Source of the DNA: Pseudarthrobacter sp. C4D7 | Lineage (GTDB): Bacteria; Actinomycetota; Actinomycetes; Actinomycetales; Micrococcaceae | Assembly: GCF_013359725.1 (NCBI RefSeq) | Contig: NZ_JABFMW010000001.1 | Span: 248,001 to 312,000 of the forward strand | Reading direction: 5' to 3' | Length of the DNA: 64,000 bases | Translations under genes and position numbers: made by a program | Shown here: positions 16,078 through 24,120 of the stretch, piece after piece | Layout of the letters: each line of letters opens with the position of its first letter | Numbering within the stretch: position 1 is the first letter of the stretch | The notes under the pieces: generated by a model | What the model was told of the DNA's origin: nothing | Databases searched by the model: none | Seen by the model: only the letters and a program-made list of their open reading frames with translations

Positions 16078-16560
16078 TCAGCCCGTTTCCAGGATGTAGG
16101 TTGTCTGCAGCGCGGAGACGGTGCGCGCGCCGTCCTCCGCCACGCCTGGCATCATGGCCTGGCCCCGGACAAAGTCCCCGCGCCGGATGAGCGCTTCCAG
16201 GAGTTCTGCGAGCTTGGCCAACCGGATGCCGCCCACCATGGCGGAGCTGATCTTCAAGCTGATAACTGCGTCCAGGGCGGAGGCCCTGTCCTGGCTGTCA
16301 ACGGCTGTTCCCAGCCGGGTCAGGCGAAGCTCCCACATGGCGGCGTAGTCGCGGGCAAAGCGCTGGGCAAGTCCCGATCCGGCCAGCTCATCGTCCAGTT
16401 CGTCCAGCACTGCTGTGTCAATTAAAGGCAAGAGGGCCGCCGCTTCCAGGGAGGGGGGTGCTGCCGCGGCTGGACCGGGTGCTGCAGGCGCCGCAACCCC
16501 GGCCGGCGGGGAGTCCGCAGCGGGGCTCTCTCCGCTGGAACCGGGCTCTTGACTCTGCAT
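16078..16560 (-). CDS. Hpt-domain-like protein lacking the phospho-acceptor His
   Basis: After a 45-residue Pro/Ala-rich leader, the 160-aa protein has the helical pattern of a histidine phosphotransfer domain (LIDTAVLDELDDELAGSGLA, then RLAKLAELLEALI). The motif normally read as H-x-L-K-G-S-S appears as ISLKISSAMVGG, so the His position is Ile. It therefore cannot relay phosphate the usual way and may be a pseudo-Hpt adaptor. It ends three bases from the response regulator and lies just downstream of the first tad locus on the same strand (94-base gap). Confidence 0.7.
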   Translation of the reverse strand: MQSQEPGSSGESPAADSPPAGVAAPAAPGPAAAAPPSLEAAALLPLIDTAVLDELDDELAGSGLAQRFARDYAAMWELRLTRLGTAVDSQDRASALDAVISLKISSAMVGGIRLAKLAELLEALIRRGDFVRGQAMMPGVAEDGARTVSALQTTYILETG

Positions 16561-16654
16561 TGTCCAAGGCTACTTCCTGCAGTTCTGTCGGGGTCCTATT
16601 TCTTAGTATTCTGTGTAAACCTTGAGGCAACCTTGCCGCCGCCCTGAGTTTCGT

Positions 16655-17539
16655 TTATTGCCCGCTGAAGGTCATCACCGTGTTGATGACAGCCGGTCCC
16701 AGGATGGCGATGAAAAGAACCGGGAAGATAAAGAACAGCAGGGGGAAAAGAATCATGACCGGCAGCTTCATGGCCTTTTCCTCCGCCCGCTGGCGGCGTT
16801 TGACCCGCATGACCTTGGCCTGGACGCGCAACACCCGGCTGATGGCGATGCCGTATGTGTCAGCCTGGACGACGGCCTGCACGAAGCTGCGAAGTTCGGG
16901 GATGCTGGTCCGCTCCGCCAGCGCGATGTAGGACTCGCGCCGGCTGCGTCCCACCTGCATGTCCTGCAGGGTGCGGACCAGTTCCTCGGCCAGCGGTCCT
17001 TTTCCGTTTTCTCCTGCCCGTGCCATGGCGCCTTCGAACCCCAGCCCGGCCTCCACGGAGATCAGCATTTGGTCCAGGGTGTTGGCCAGTTCCAGCTGCA
17101 TCGCCTTCTGCCGCTCCTGTCCCTTGCTGTAGAGGAGGAGGTCCGGGATGAAATACCCAAGGAACAGGACGAAGATCCCGGCGAGCTTCATCAACGGGCT
17201 GCTTCCGATTCCCGCCAGGTAGCCGCCCATTGCCACGCCGGCCAGGCCCAGGGCGAGCTTGGAGCCCAGCACCTTTCCCAGCGGCATGGCGGCGGGCCGC
17301 CCGGCGAGGGACAGGAGGCGGTCCAAGAATGCGACGTAGGCCGGGGGAGTGAGGCGCCGGCCCAGGGCTTCGAGCCGTGCCGGCGCCCCCGGCGCCACCG
17401 CGGCGGTGGCCGGTGCGCCGCGGGAGAGCAGGTCGCTGACTGCGGCGCGGCCCTGCTTGTCCACGGCCAGGACGGACCACGCCAGCGCCGCCATGGGGAC
17501 ACAGACCAGCACTATGGCGAGGGGAATGATAAGGCTCAT
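16655..17539 (-). CDS. tadC: Tad pilus inner-membrane platform protein TadC (locus 1)
   Basis: The 294-aa protein is a type II secretion GspF-family platform subunit with an N-terminal membrane helix, a middle pair, and a C-terminal helix. Conserved features include ELANTLDQMLISVEAGLGFE, GPLAEELVRTLQDMQVGRSR and LRVQAKVMRVKRRQRAEEKA. It pairs with TadB around the TadA ATPase. It is the last gene of locus 1, six bases after tadB. Its closest visible relative is the TadC of locus 2. Confidence 0.92.
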   Translation of the reverse strand: MSLIIPLAIVLVCVPMAALAWSVLAVDKQGRAAVSDLLSRGAPATAAVAPGAPARLEALGRRLTPPAYVAFLDRLLSLAGRPAAMPLGKVLGSKLALGLAGVAMGGYLAGIGSSPLMKLAGIFVLFLGYFIPDLLLYSKGQERQKAMQLELANTLDQMLISVEAGLGFEGAMARAGENGKGPLAEELVRTLQDMQVGRSRRESYIALAERTSIPELRSFVQAVVQADTYGIAISRVLRVQAKVMRVKRRQRAEEKAMKLPVMILFPLLFFIFPVLFIAILGPAVINTVMTFSGQ

Positions 17540-17545
17540 GGGTCC

Positions 17546-18478
17546 TCAGAACTTCAGGTCGATGATCTTGCGCATCCACAGCGCACCGATGGTCACCAGG
17601 ACAAAGGACGCACCGATCATCACCCAGCCCAGGGGGTTGGTGAACATGGAGTTCATGTAGCTGGGGCTGACCGCCAGCAGCATGGCCACGATGCCGAACG
17701 GCATGGCAATCAGGATGTAGGCGGAGAACTTCCCTTCCGCGGCCAAGGCCTTGATGTGGCCCTTGATCTCAGCGCGCTCGCGGATGGTTTCGTTGACCTG
17801 GTCCAGGACCTCCGCCAGGTTGCCGCCCACCTCGCGGTTGATCTGGATAGCCTGCGAAATCCAGACGAAGTCCTCGTTCTTCATCCGGTCCGCGGTGTCA
17901 TTGAGGGCGGCGAGCAGGTCACGGCCCAGGCTGGTTTCTGTGATCACCCGCCGCATCTCCTCGGAGGTGGGTTTCTGTGATTCGGCAGCGGCGGCGTCGA
18001 TGGCGCGCAGGATGCTGTGCCCTGCGCGCAGCCCGCCGGAGAGCAGCTGCAGGGTGTCGCCCAGCTGGCTGTCGAAGGCGGTGCGGCGCTTGCCGGCCAG
18101 GAATCCGAGGAACAATTTGCCCACGAAGGGCGATAGCAGGGCGAGCAGCAGTCCCATGAAGGGGCCAACGGTGACCAGGCCCACCAGCATGCCGACGCAC
18201 GCCCCGATCCCCACGAGCAGGAAGAACTCCGCCTGGCTGAGCCGCAGGCCTGCATTCTCCAGTTCCGCCCTGGAGAAGAGCTTGACGTTGCGGCCGGCGA
18301 GCAGCTTCTCGAAGGACTTCACTCCGGAGAGTGCCACACGGGACAGCGAAGACGGCGGCTCGGGTTCAAACGGACGACGCCGGTCCAGCGGCACGGGGGG
18401 CGTGCCCGGCAGGAGCACGGCTACGCCGAGCAGGCAGATGGCTGCGAACAGGATGGCACTTCCCATGGCGATGATCAT
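17546..18478 (-). CDS. tadB: Tad pilus inner-membrane platform protein TadB (locus 1)
   Basis: This 310-aa GspF-family protein has an N-terminal membrane helix, a central helix pair and two C-terminal helices. It contains QLGDTLQLLSGGLRAGHSIL, SEEMRRVITETSLGRDL and WISQAIQINREVGGNLAEVL, the TadB core. The ATG at 18478 has AGGCGGG upstream; the open frame extends further, but that part is the complement of tadA codons. It lies ten bases after the tadA stop. Confidence 0.92.
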   Translation of the reverse strand: MIIAMGSAILFAAICLLGVAVLLPGTPPVPLDRRRPFEPEPPSSLSRVALSGVKSFEKLLAGRNVKLFSRAELENAGLRLSQAEFFLLVGIGACVGMLVGLVTVGPFMGLLLALLSPFVGKLFLGFLAGKRRTAFDSQLGDTLQLLSGGLRAGHSILRAIDAAAAESQKPTSEEMRRVITETSLGRDLLAALNDTADRMKNEDFVWISQAIQINREVGGNLAEVLDQVNETIRERAEIKGHIKALAAEGKFSAYILIAMPFGIVAMLLAVSPSYMNSMFTNPLGWVMIGASFVLVTIGALWMRKIIDLKF

Positions 18479-18488
18479 GGCTGCCCGC

Positions 18489-19973
18489 CTACTTTGCGCC
18501 CGGCCCCAGCGGCGTGGCGAACACCGCGGGGGACACATGGATGCCCAGGTCTTCGAACCGGTCAATGAAGCGGGGCCGGATGCCGGTGGCCACCGGCCGG
18601 CCCAGGAACCGGCCGTGGGCGTCCACGCCTGCGGAGTAGTCGAAGACAAACGCGTCCTGGAGGGTGACGATGTCCCCTTCCATGCCCTGGACCTCCGTGA
18701 CGTGGGTGATCCGCCGGGAGCCGTCCCGCAGACGCGAGATCTGGACGATGAGGTTCACGGCGGATGCGATCTGTTCGCGGATGGCGCGCAGCGGCAGGTC
18801 CATCCCGGCCATGAGCACCAGGGTTTCCAGGCGGGCCACGGCATCGCGGGGCGAGTTGGAGTGCACGGTGGAGAGGGAGCCGTCGTGGCCGGTGTTCATG
18901 GCCTGGAGCATGTCCAGTGATTCACCGCCGCGGACCTCGCCCACCACGATCCGGTCCGGGCGCATGCGGAGGGAGTTGCGGAGGAGCTCGCGGATGGTGA
19001 CTTCGCCCTTGCCCTCGGTGTTGGGCGGGCGGCTTTCCAGCCGGACCACGTGGTCCTGCTGGATCTGCAGTTCCACGGCGTCCTCGATGGTGACGATCCG
19101 CTCGTCGTGGGGCAGGAACGAGGACAGGACGTTCAGGAGCGTGGTCTTGCCCGTGCCGGTACCGCCGGAGACGATGATGTTCAGCTTGGCCTTGACGCAG
19201 GCGTTCAGCAGCTCGGCCATCTCGGGAGTCAGGGTGCCGTAGTCGATGAGGTTACGGACGGTCAGCGGGGTTTTGCTGAACTTTCGGATGGTGAGCGATG
19301 AGCCGCCCACGGCCAGCGGCGGAATGACCGCGTTTACACGGGAACCGTCCTCCAGGCGGGCATCCACCAGCGGGGAGGACTCATCGATGCGGCGGCCTAC
19401 CTTGGACACGATCCGTTCGATGACCTTGCGCAGGTGCTCCTCGGAGCTGAAGCGCGACTCGGTGAGCGTCAGCTTGCCCTTCCGTTCCACGTAGATCTGG
19501 TCCATGCGGTTGACCATGATTTCGGTAACGGCGGGATCGTCCAGGAGGCGCTGCAGGGGGCCGTAACCCAGCACGTCGTCGGCCACGTCCTGGACCAGGC
19601 GGGTGCGTTCCTCCGGGGTCAACGGCACCTGCTCGGCGTCGACGATGCGGGTGAGTTCCTCCTTGGCGGTGGTCCGCAGTTCCCGTTCACTTACGGCTGC
19701 GTCGTTGAAGCGCGTCCCCATCCGTTCGAACAGAGCGGTGGCCGCCCTGTCCTTCATGGCTGCGAAGACATCCACCCGCGGTGCCGTGGGCACCAAGGAG
19801 GTGCCGGCGTCGTGCGTTGAATGCACGACGGCGGCGTGCGCCGGCTGGTGCCGCTCCGTGCTTTCCGAGGGGGAAGGCGAAGGCGCGGGGGCCGGGCGGG
19901 GCGGCTCCAGCAGCGCGGTGCCCGACGCCTGGTTGCGCGACTGGACCGCGTTGATGCGTTCGGAGAGTTTCAT
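18489..19973 (-). CDS. tadA: Tad/CpaF pilus assembly ATPase (locus 1)
   Basis: This secretion-superfamily ATPase powers Flp pilin polymerisation. The 494-aa protein has a Pro-rich variable N-terminus, an all-helical N-domain, Walker A (GGTGTGKTT, about residues 270-278), the Asp/His boxes and RMRPDRIVVGEVRGGESLDM with Walker B. ATG 19973 was chosen with AAGGGTGG upstream; it overlaps the cpaE stop by one base (TGATG). The last 230 residues are nearly the same as in the locus 2 copy, whereas the first 90 differ. Confidence 0.95.
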   Translation of the reverse strand: MKLSERINAVQSRNQASGTALLEPPRPAPAPSPSPSESTERHQPAHAAVVHSTHDAGTSLVPTAPRVDVFAAMKDRAATALFERMGTRFNDAAVSERELRTTAKEELTRIVDAEQVPLTPEERTRLVQDVADDVLGYGPLQRLLDDPAVTEIMVNRMDQIYVERKGKLTLTESRFSSEEHLRKVIERIVSKVGRRIDESSPLVDARLEDGSRVNAVIPPLAVGGSSLTIRKFSKTPLTVRNLIDYGTLTPEMAELLNACVKAKLNIIVSGGTGTGKTTLLNVLSSFLPHDERIVTIEDAVELQIQQDHVVRLESRPPNTEGKGEVTIRELLRNSLRMRPDRIVVGEVRGGESLDMLQAMNTGHDGSLSTVHSNSPRDAVARLETLVLMAGMDLPLRAIREQIASAVNLIVQISRLRDGSRRITHVTEVQGMEGDIVTLQDAFVFDYSAGVDAHGRFLGRPVATGIRPRFIDRFEDLGIHVSPAVFATPLGPGAK

Positions 19974-21166
19974 CAGATGACCACCCTTCGGTGAAGTTTC
20001 CGCTGGGCCTGCGTGCGCCATGCCGGGTTGAAGCGCTCCACCAGCTGGCGGAGGCTCTTGACGGCGGGGTCCTTCTTGGATTCCTGGAGGACGGGGATGC
20101 CGCGGTTGGTGGACAGGGCCACGGCGCGGGAGCGGGGGACGCTGACGTCCACGGGCGCGCCGATGGTGGATTCGACGTCCCGGACGTTCAGGCCGGATTT
20201 CGCATCGGCCATGTTCAGGACCACGTGGCGGGATTCGGGCATGATGTCCAGTTGGCGCAGGACCTCAAGGCCGGAGCGGAGGCCGCGGAGGCTGGGGATG
20301 TCCATGGCGCTGACCCAGACCACGTCGGTGCACTGTTCCATGGCGGCGAGGCCGATTTCGGGCATCCCGGGGGCGGTGTCGATGACCACATACTGGAATT
20401 CCTGGGCAAGCTGTTCGAGCAGGTGGCCGATCTGTTCCGGGGTGATGTGGTCCGCGTCCACGGGGTTGGGCGGGGCGCACAGGGCGTAGATGCCTGCCGG
20501 GTGGACCGTGAGGAAGGCCTTCAGGACCAGGGAGTCCTGGGCGGCGGCAGGGGAGACGGCGTCAGTGACGGTGTGCTGCGGATTGAGGTAGAGGCCGGAG
20601 GCGACGTCCCCGAACTGCAGGTCAAGGTCCACGATGACCACGCTCATGGGCGCGATCTGGCCAAGGCCGATGGCGATGTTGGTGGCCAGCGTGGTCTTGC
20701 CGACGCCGCCCTTGGGGGAGAAGACGCCGATGACCAGGCCGCTGCCGCTCTCCGCCTGCTGTGCCTCCGGGCCGCGGTGGCGCGTGGTGAAGGATTGGCA
20801 GGCGCGCTCCAGCAGCACCCTGATTTCCGCGGCGTCGGCCTGCGGGCTGAGGATGTCGCGGATGCCGGCGCGCATGGCGTGGAGGAGGTAATCGGGGTCC
20901 ACGTCACTGACCAGGACCAGGCTGAGGCCTGGCAGTTGGACGTCGAATACCTTGGCGAACCGCAGGGCCTCTTCATACGGGACGTCCGGTCCGATGATGA
21001 GGACCTCGGGCTGTTCCTGGTTGAGGAGGGCGAACAGCTCCGCGGGACCTGCGGGGAGGATGTCGCTGGCGATGGTCTGGACGGTGCCGCGCAGCCCGTT
21101 GGCGACGGCGGCGCGCAGCTTCTGGTCGAAGTCGCCGTTGGGGGAGAGGAGGACGAAGCGGCTCAT
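19973..21166 (-). CDS. cpaE: Tad pilus assembly protein CpaE/TadZ (locus 1)
   Basis: A receiver-like N-terminal domain (residues 1 to about 125) is followed by a MinD/ParA-type ATPase with deviant Walker A (SPKGGVGKTT, about residues 150-159) and VVIVDLDLQFGDVASGLYL. TadZ/CpaE proteins position the pilus machinery at the membrane. The 397-aa product starts at ATG 21166, overlapping the cpaB stop (ATGA); upstream codons in frame are not conserved. Its receiver-like domain lacks an obvious phosphorylation site. Confidence 0.92.
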   Translation of the reverse strand: MSRFVLLSPNGDFDQKLRAAVANGLRGTVQTIASDILPAGPAELFALLNQEQPEVLIIGPDVPYEEALRFAKVFDVQLPGLSLVLVSDVDPDYLLHAMRAGIRDILSPQADAAEIRVLLERACQSFTTRHRGPEAQQAESGSGLVIGVFSPKGGVGKTTLATNIAIGLGQIAPMSVVIVDLDLQFGDVASGLYLNPQHTVTDAVSPAAAQDSLVLKAFLTVHPAGIYALCAPPNPVDADHITPEQIGHLLEQLAQEFQYVVIDTAPGMPEIGLAAMEQCTDVVWVSAMDIPSLRGLRSGLEVLRQLDIMPESRHVVLNMADAKSGLNVRDVESTIGAPVDVSVPRSRAVALSTNRGIPVLQESKKDPAVKSLRQLVERFNPAWRTQAQRKLHRRVVI

Positions 21167-21912
21167 TTGTACACGTTGTCCTTCCTGGCGATGAAGCCGC
21201 CGTTGTCCTGCGCGTCGAGGGGTTCCTTGGTGAGCCAAAGGCTGCCGTTGAGGTTCGTGTAGATGATCTTGCTTGCATCCACGTCACTCACCGCCACGGT
21301 CACCATGAAAGAGCCTTGGGGAAGGGTGGTGTCCTGCGGGTTTGTGCCGTCGGTGGGCTTGGCAGTTGGTTGCGCGGCGCGCTGGACGGCGGTGACAAGG
21401 ACTTTACGCAGGGAGAGCTGCGTGGTGGGCTCACCGGGCTTGTTCTTGTCCGCGCCGCCCGCAAAGCTGAATCCGATGGCCACATGGTCCCCGGCTTCAA
21501 GCCGGCCACCGACAACCATCTTGGGTTCCAGCTCGAAGGTCACTTCCTGCAAGCCGTCGGGCACTTTGGCGGCACTGCTGCTCTTGGCGTCTTGAGGGGC
21601 GATGAGGCGTTCGGCGAGGAGCTGTTCGCCGGGGACCAGATCGACGGCGGCCACGGTCCCGCCCTTGCCATCCAGCGAGGTGAGCGCAGTGGCGGCTACA
21701 CCGGCTGCGGGCACGTCCTCGATGACGAGCGAAGCCGTCATGTCATTCACCGGGGTTCCGGCGGGGATGGCCTTTTGGACGACCAGCACTTTCTTGGGGT
21801 TCGTGGTGGCCATCGCCCGTGCGTCGGCGCCGTTCGCGTAAACGATGATGAGAAGGGCTCCCACAAGCGCCAGGGCTACGGCGGCCGCGCCAGCGAGCAT
21901 GCGAGATTTCAC
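21163..21912 (-). CDS. cpaB: Flp pilus assembly protein CpaB (locus 1)
   Basis: The 249-aa protein has one N-terminal membrane helix (residues 5 to 25) and a SAF/CpaB domain (VLVVQKAIPAGTPVNDMTAS, AVDLVPGEQLLAERLI). It also has the RcpC-like segment, DGLQEVTFELEPKMVVGGRL. CpaB is an envelope-facing Tad component, perhaps contacting peptidoglycan. The GTG at 21912 follows AGGAGAAA, which rules out the longer open frame upstream. It overlaps cpaE by four bases. Confidence 0.9.
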   Translation of the reverse strand: MKSRMLAGAAAVALALVGALLIIVYANGADARAMATTNPKKVLVVQKAIPAGTPVNDMTASLVIEDVPAAGVAATALTSLDGKGGTVAAVDLVPGEQLLAERLIAPQDAKSSSAAKVPDGLQEVTFELEPKMVVGGRLEAGDHVAIGFSFAGGADKNKPGEPTTQLSLRKVLVTAVQRAAQPTAKPTDGTNPQDTTLPQGSFMVTVAVSDVDASKIIYTNLNGSLWLTKEPLDAQDNGGFIARKDNVYK

Positions 21913-21934
21913 TTTTTCTCCTGATGGGATAGCG

Positions 21935-22984
21935 CTAGAGGGTCGGGCGGACGATGGTTGCACCGTAAGGGCTGACGGGGCCCAGGGTGTAGCCGTCCGC
22001 GAGGGAAACGTAGGTGACGAACTTGCCGATGATGCCGCGGCAGTTTCCGGTACATTGGGTAGCCGTGGTAACCCCTGTAGCTGTGGACTTGGTGCTTTGG
22101 AATTCATAGGGCAGGCCTGTGCCGCCGCTGAACTTCCAGCCGGTGACGTCGAAGGCTGCAAAGGAGACCAGGCTGTAGATCGCTCCCGATCCAGTGCCGG
22201 TGATTTTGTTGAAGACGGGAAGCAGCACGATGACCTTCTTGCCGGCTGCGATGTCTGCACCCCAGCCGTTAAGCGTGGCATCGCAGTTGCCAGGCGCGTT
22301 GTTGCCCGGGTCGCTGCCGCCCTCGCTCACTGCCAGGTCGATGGTGCCGCCGCATTTTCCGGCATCCTGGACAAGCCATCCGTAGCCGCCGGACACCGCC
22401 GCTCCTGAGGGCCCATAATTGCACGAGGCATTGGCATTCTGGCCATGGTCCTGGAGAAGCTGCAGGCCGCCGTCGACATAGCCCTTGACCTGGCAGATGG
22501 AAAAGGCAAGCGGGAAAGCAGTGCGTCCGGCTTTGGGGCTGCCCCAAACAGCCGACGCCTTCGCACCAACCTCTTTGGATGGGATGCCCAGCACTCCGGC
22601 AAAGAAGAGGGAGACCGAATTGTCCGGAGCTCCCTTTTCCCTGGATGTGGTGGTGACCGAAACAGTCCTGGCCGTTGTGTCTAACTGGATGTTGTTGACG
22701 TTGCTCATGCCGTCCAGCGCGTTTTGGTTCGCCAGGCTGCCGGCGAGCGTGGACGTCGTCGAACACAGCGGGTCTGCTGCATTGCGCGCGCACTTTTGTG
22801 CGACGGCGATTGCGGAAGCGTCCGCACCGTTCTGCAGCTGCGCACGCTCGGAATAGATCACCCCGACGTCGACTGCGATGGCCACGAAGCCGAGGAGGGT
22901 CACCAGGAGGATGGCAACGATGACGCTGATGGCGCCGCGCTCGCCGTGCTCAGTGGCGCGGTTGTTCCTACTCAGCCGCCGCAC
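21935..22984 (-). CDS. tadG: TadG-like pilus assembly protein (locus 1)
   Basis: The 349-aa protein starts with a pseudopilin-type segment (GERGAISVIVAILLVTLLGF) and the TadG signature VDVGVIYSERAQLQNGADAS, followed by a secreted domain with several Cys pairs. TadG-like proteins are anchored by the N-terminal helix and act in Flp fibre initiation. It overlaps tadE by 13 bases, the same overlap as in locus 2. The C-terminal region is not conserved enough to name. Confidence 0.87.
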   Translation of the reverse strand: MRRLSRNNRATEHGERGAISVIVAILLVTLLGFVAIAVDVGVIYSERAQLQNGADASAIAVAQKCARNAADPLCSTTSTLAGSLANQNALDGMSNVNNIQLDTTARTVSVTTTSREKGAPDNSVSLFFAGVLGIPSKEVGAKASAVWGSPKAGRTAFPLAFSICQVKGYVDGGLQLLQDHGQNANASCNYGPSGAAVSGGYGWLVQDAGKCGGTIDLAVSEGGSDPGNNAPGNCDATLNGWGADIAAGKKVIVLLPVFNKITGTGSGAIYSLVSFAAFDVTGWKFSGGTGLPYEFQSTKSTATGVTTATQCTGNCRGIIGKFVTYVSLADGYTLGPVSPYGATIVRPTL

Positions 22985-23355
22985 AGCATTACCCCTTTGC
23001 CTGTCATCGGGAACGGGCCGGCGATGCCGGTGATGGTTGAGAGCGTGTACTTGATGGTCAGCGTTATCTGGTTCCCCGTGCTGCAGGTGGTGCTGCTGAG
23101 CGTGATGTCTGAGACGGGAATGGTGCTGCTGACGGATGCGGCCGCGTTTTGCGCTGCTTTCTTGGCGGCGGTGGGATCGTTGTTGATCGCCATGACCCGC
23201 ACCCCGTCGCGGGCTGCGTTGGTCAGGGTGATCTGGGCGTTGTACGCCCGGCCGAATTCGATAGTTCCCAGCACAAGCATCAAGAGGAGGGGCAGCAGGA
23301 TCGCGAATTCGACGGCGGCCGCGCCGCGCTCCGAATCACGTTTCACCTGCTGCAC
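22972..23355 (-). CDS. tadE: TadE-family minor pseudopilin (locus 1)
   Basis: The 127-aa product has a short leader ending SERG, then AAAVEFAILLPLLLMLVLGT, a typical TadE prepilin sequence with Glu at +5. The prepilin peptidase should cut after the Gly. The C-terminal domain has two Cys that may pair. It lies between flp and tadG. Confidence 0.9.
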   Translation of the reverse strand: MQQVKRDSERGAAAVEFAILLPLLLMLVLGTIEFGRAYNAQITLTNAARDGVRVMAINNDPTAAKKAAQNAAASVSSTIPVSDITLSSTTCSTGNQITLTIKYTLSTITGIAGPFPMTGKGVMLCGG

Positions 23356-23433
23356 CTCCTCTTATTTTGCTTGTTTCCGCCGGGCAGAGTGCCGCCGTTC
23401 CAATATGGGGTCCGGAACGGTTGGCGGGGGGTG

Positions 23434-23637
23434 CTACGGGGAGGGGATGGCGGTGGAGGTGGGGTGCGCAATGTCCTTGGTAACACCGCTGAAGAGGGTG
23501 CCGAGCTGGCCGCCGAGCGTGCTGACCGCGACGATGATGACGACTGCGATGAGGGCGACCATGATGCCGTATTCAACGGCGGTTGCGCCCTTTTCGCTGC
23601 GAAGACGGATCATGATGTTGGTGTAGAGAGAAAGCAT
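23434..23637 (-). CDS. flp: Flp-type major pilin (locus 1)
   Basis: This 67-aa prepilin has a 17-residue leader ending RSEKG and the mature start ATAVEYGIMVALIAVVIIVA, the Flp signature with Glu5 and Tyr6. The ATG at 23637 follows AGGAG; the longer open frame upstream is promoter DNA. It is the first gene of locus 1, and 78 bases separate it from tadE. The C-terminal tail differs from the other three pilins in the window (PTSTAIPSP end). Confidence 0.93.
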   Translation of the reverse strand: MLSLYTNIMIRLRSEKGATAVEYGIMVALIAVVIIVAVSTLGGQLGTLFSGVTKDIAHPTSTAIPSP

Positions 23638-23759
23638 CTGAGACTCCTGTGCGAGACGGATTGGCTGGCCCTGCACCAGCACTGGATCGAAGTTAGCAAC
23701 GCTTGATCCGGTGTTGACCCGATCTTGCAACATCCTGCGCAAAGCCTTTACGCAGGGCC

Positions 23760-23792
23760 TTTTTCCTGCGCTTTTGGTGGGTTTTTCCTGCG
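23760..23792. repeat. direct repeats upstream of locus 1 flp
   Basis: TTTTTCCTGCG occurs at 23760-23770 and 23782-23792, 22 bp apart (two helical turns), with a shorter TCCTGCG at 23733-23739. On the minus strand these are CGCAGGAAAAA boxes about 100-150 bp before the first pilin gene of locus 1. They may be regulator sites. Confidence 0.45.
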
Positions 23793-23822
23793 TCAGCGGT
23801 GGGCTACCGGACCTTGGCACGC

Positions 23823-23859
23823 AAAAGGACCCCCTCGGTTCTGGGTGCCGAGGGGGTCC
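23823..23859 (-). terminator. terminator ending tad locus 2
   Basis: CCGAGGGGGTCC (23848-23859) pairs with GGACCCCCTCGG (23827-23838) in a 12-bp stem with a nine-base loop. Read on the minus strand it is followed by CCTTTTGC. It lies 40 bases after the last gene of locus 2 and separates the two tad loci. Confidence 0.8.
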
Positions 23860-23899
23860 GGTTCTTGGAGCGCCGCAAAGTGCGATGGGCGGGCGTCCC

Positions 23900-24112
23900 C
23901 TAGGGGAGGCCGAGCGCGGCCTTGAGCCCGGTGGTGAGGTGGTCGAAGAAACCGTTGAGCGATAGCCCGAACAGGCCCACTCCGGCCACGATCACAATGG
24001 CAATAAAACCGACCGTGATTCCATATTCCGTGGCGGTTGCGCCGTCTTCCTCAGCCCTTAGGCGTTGCGTAAAACTTCGGATCAGCCACAAGGCCTGTAC
24101 TAGTTGCGTCAT
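23900..24112 (-). CDS. flp: Flp-type pilin at the end of locus 2
   Basis: The 70-aa prepilin has a 24-residue leader ending RAEEDG and the mature start ATATEYGITVGFIAIVIVAG. It follows tadC of locus 2 by eight bases, so it is expressed from the locus 2 operon, not from its own promoter. Its C-terminus (FFDHLTTGLKAALGLP) differs from the paired pilins at 30820-31249. It may be a minor pilin. AGGAGGAACC precedes the ATG. Confidence 0.9.
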   Translation of the reverse strand: MTQLVQALWLIRSFTQRLRAEEDGATATEYGITVGFIAIVIVAGVGLFGLSLNGFFDHLTTGLKAALGLP

Positions 24113-24120
24113 GGTTCCTC

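Noticed and set aside
16622-17980. 452-codon plus-strand frame opposite tadC and tadB
   Set aside because: Composition is His/Gln/Gly-rich and low in complexity, as expected for the complement of high-GC codons; the minus-strand tad genes explain the region.
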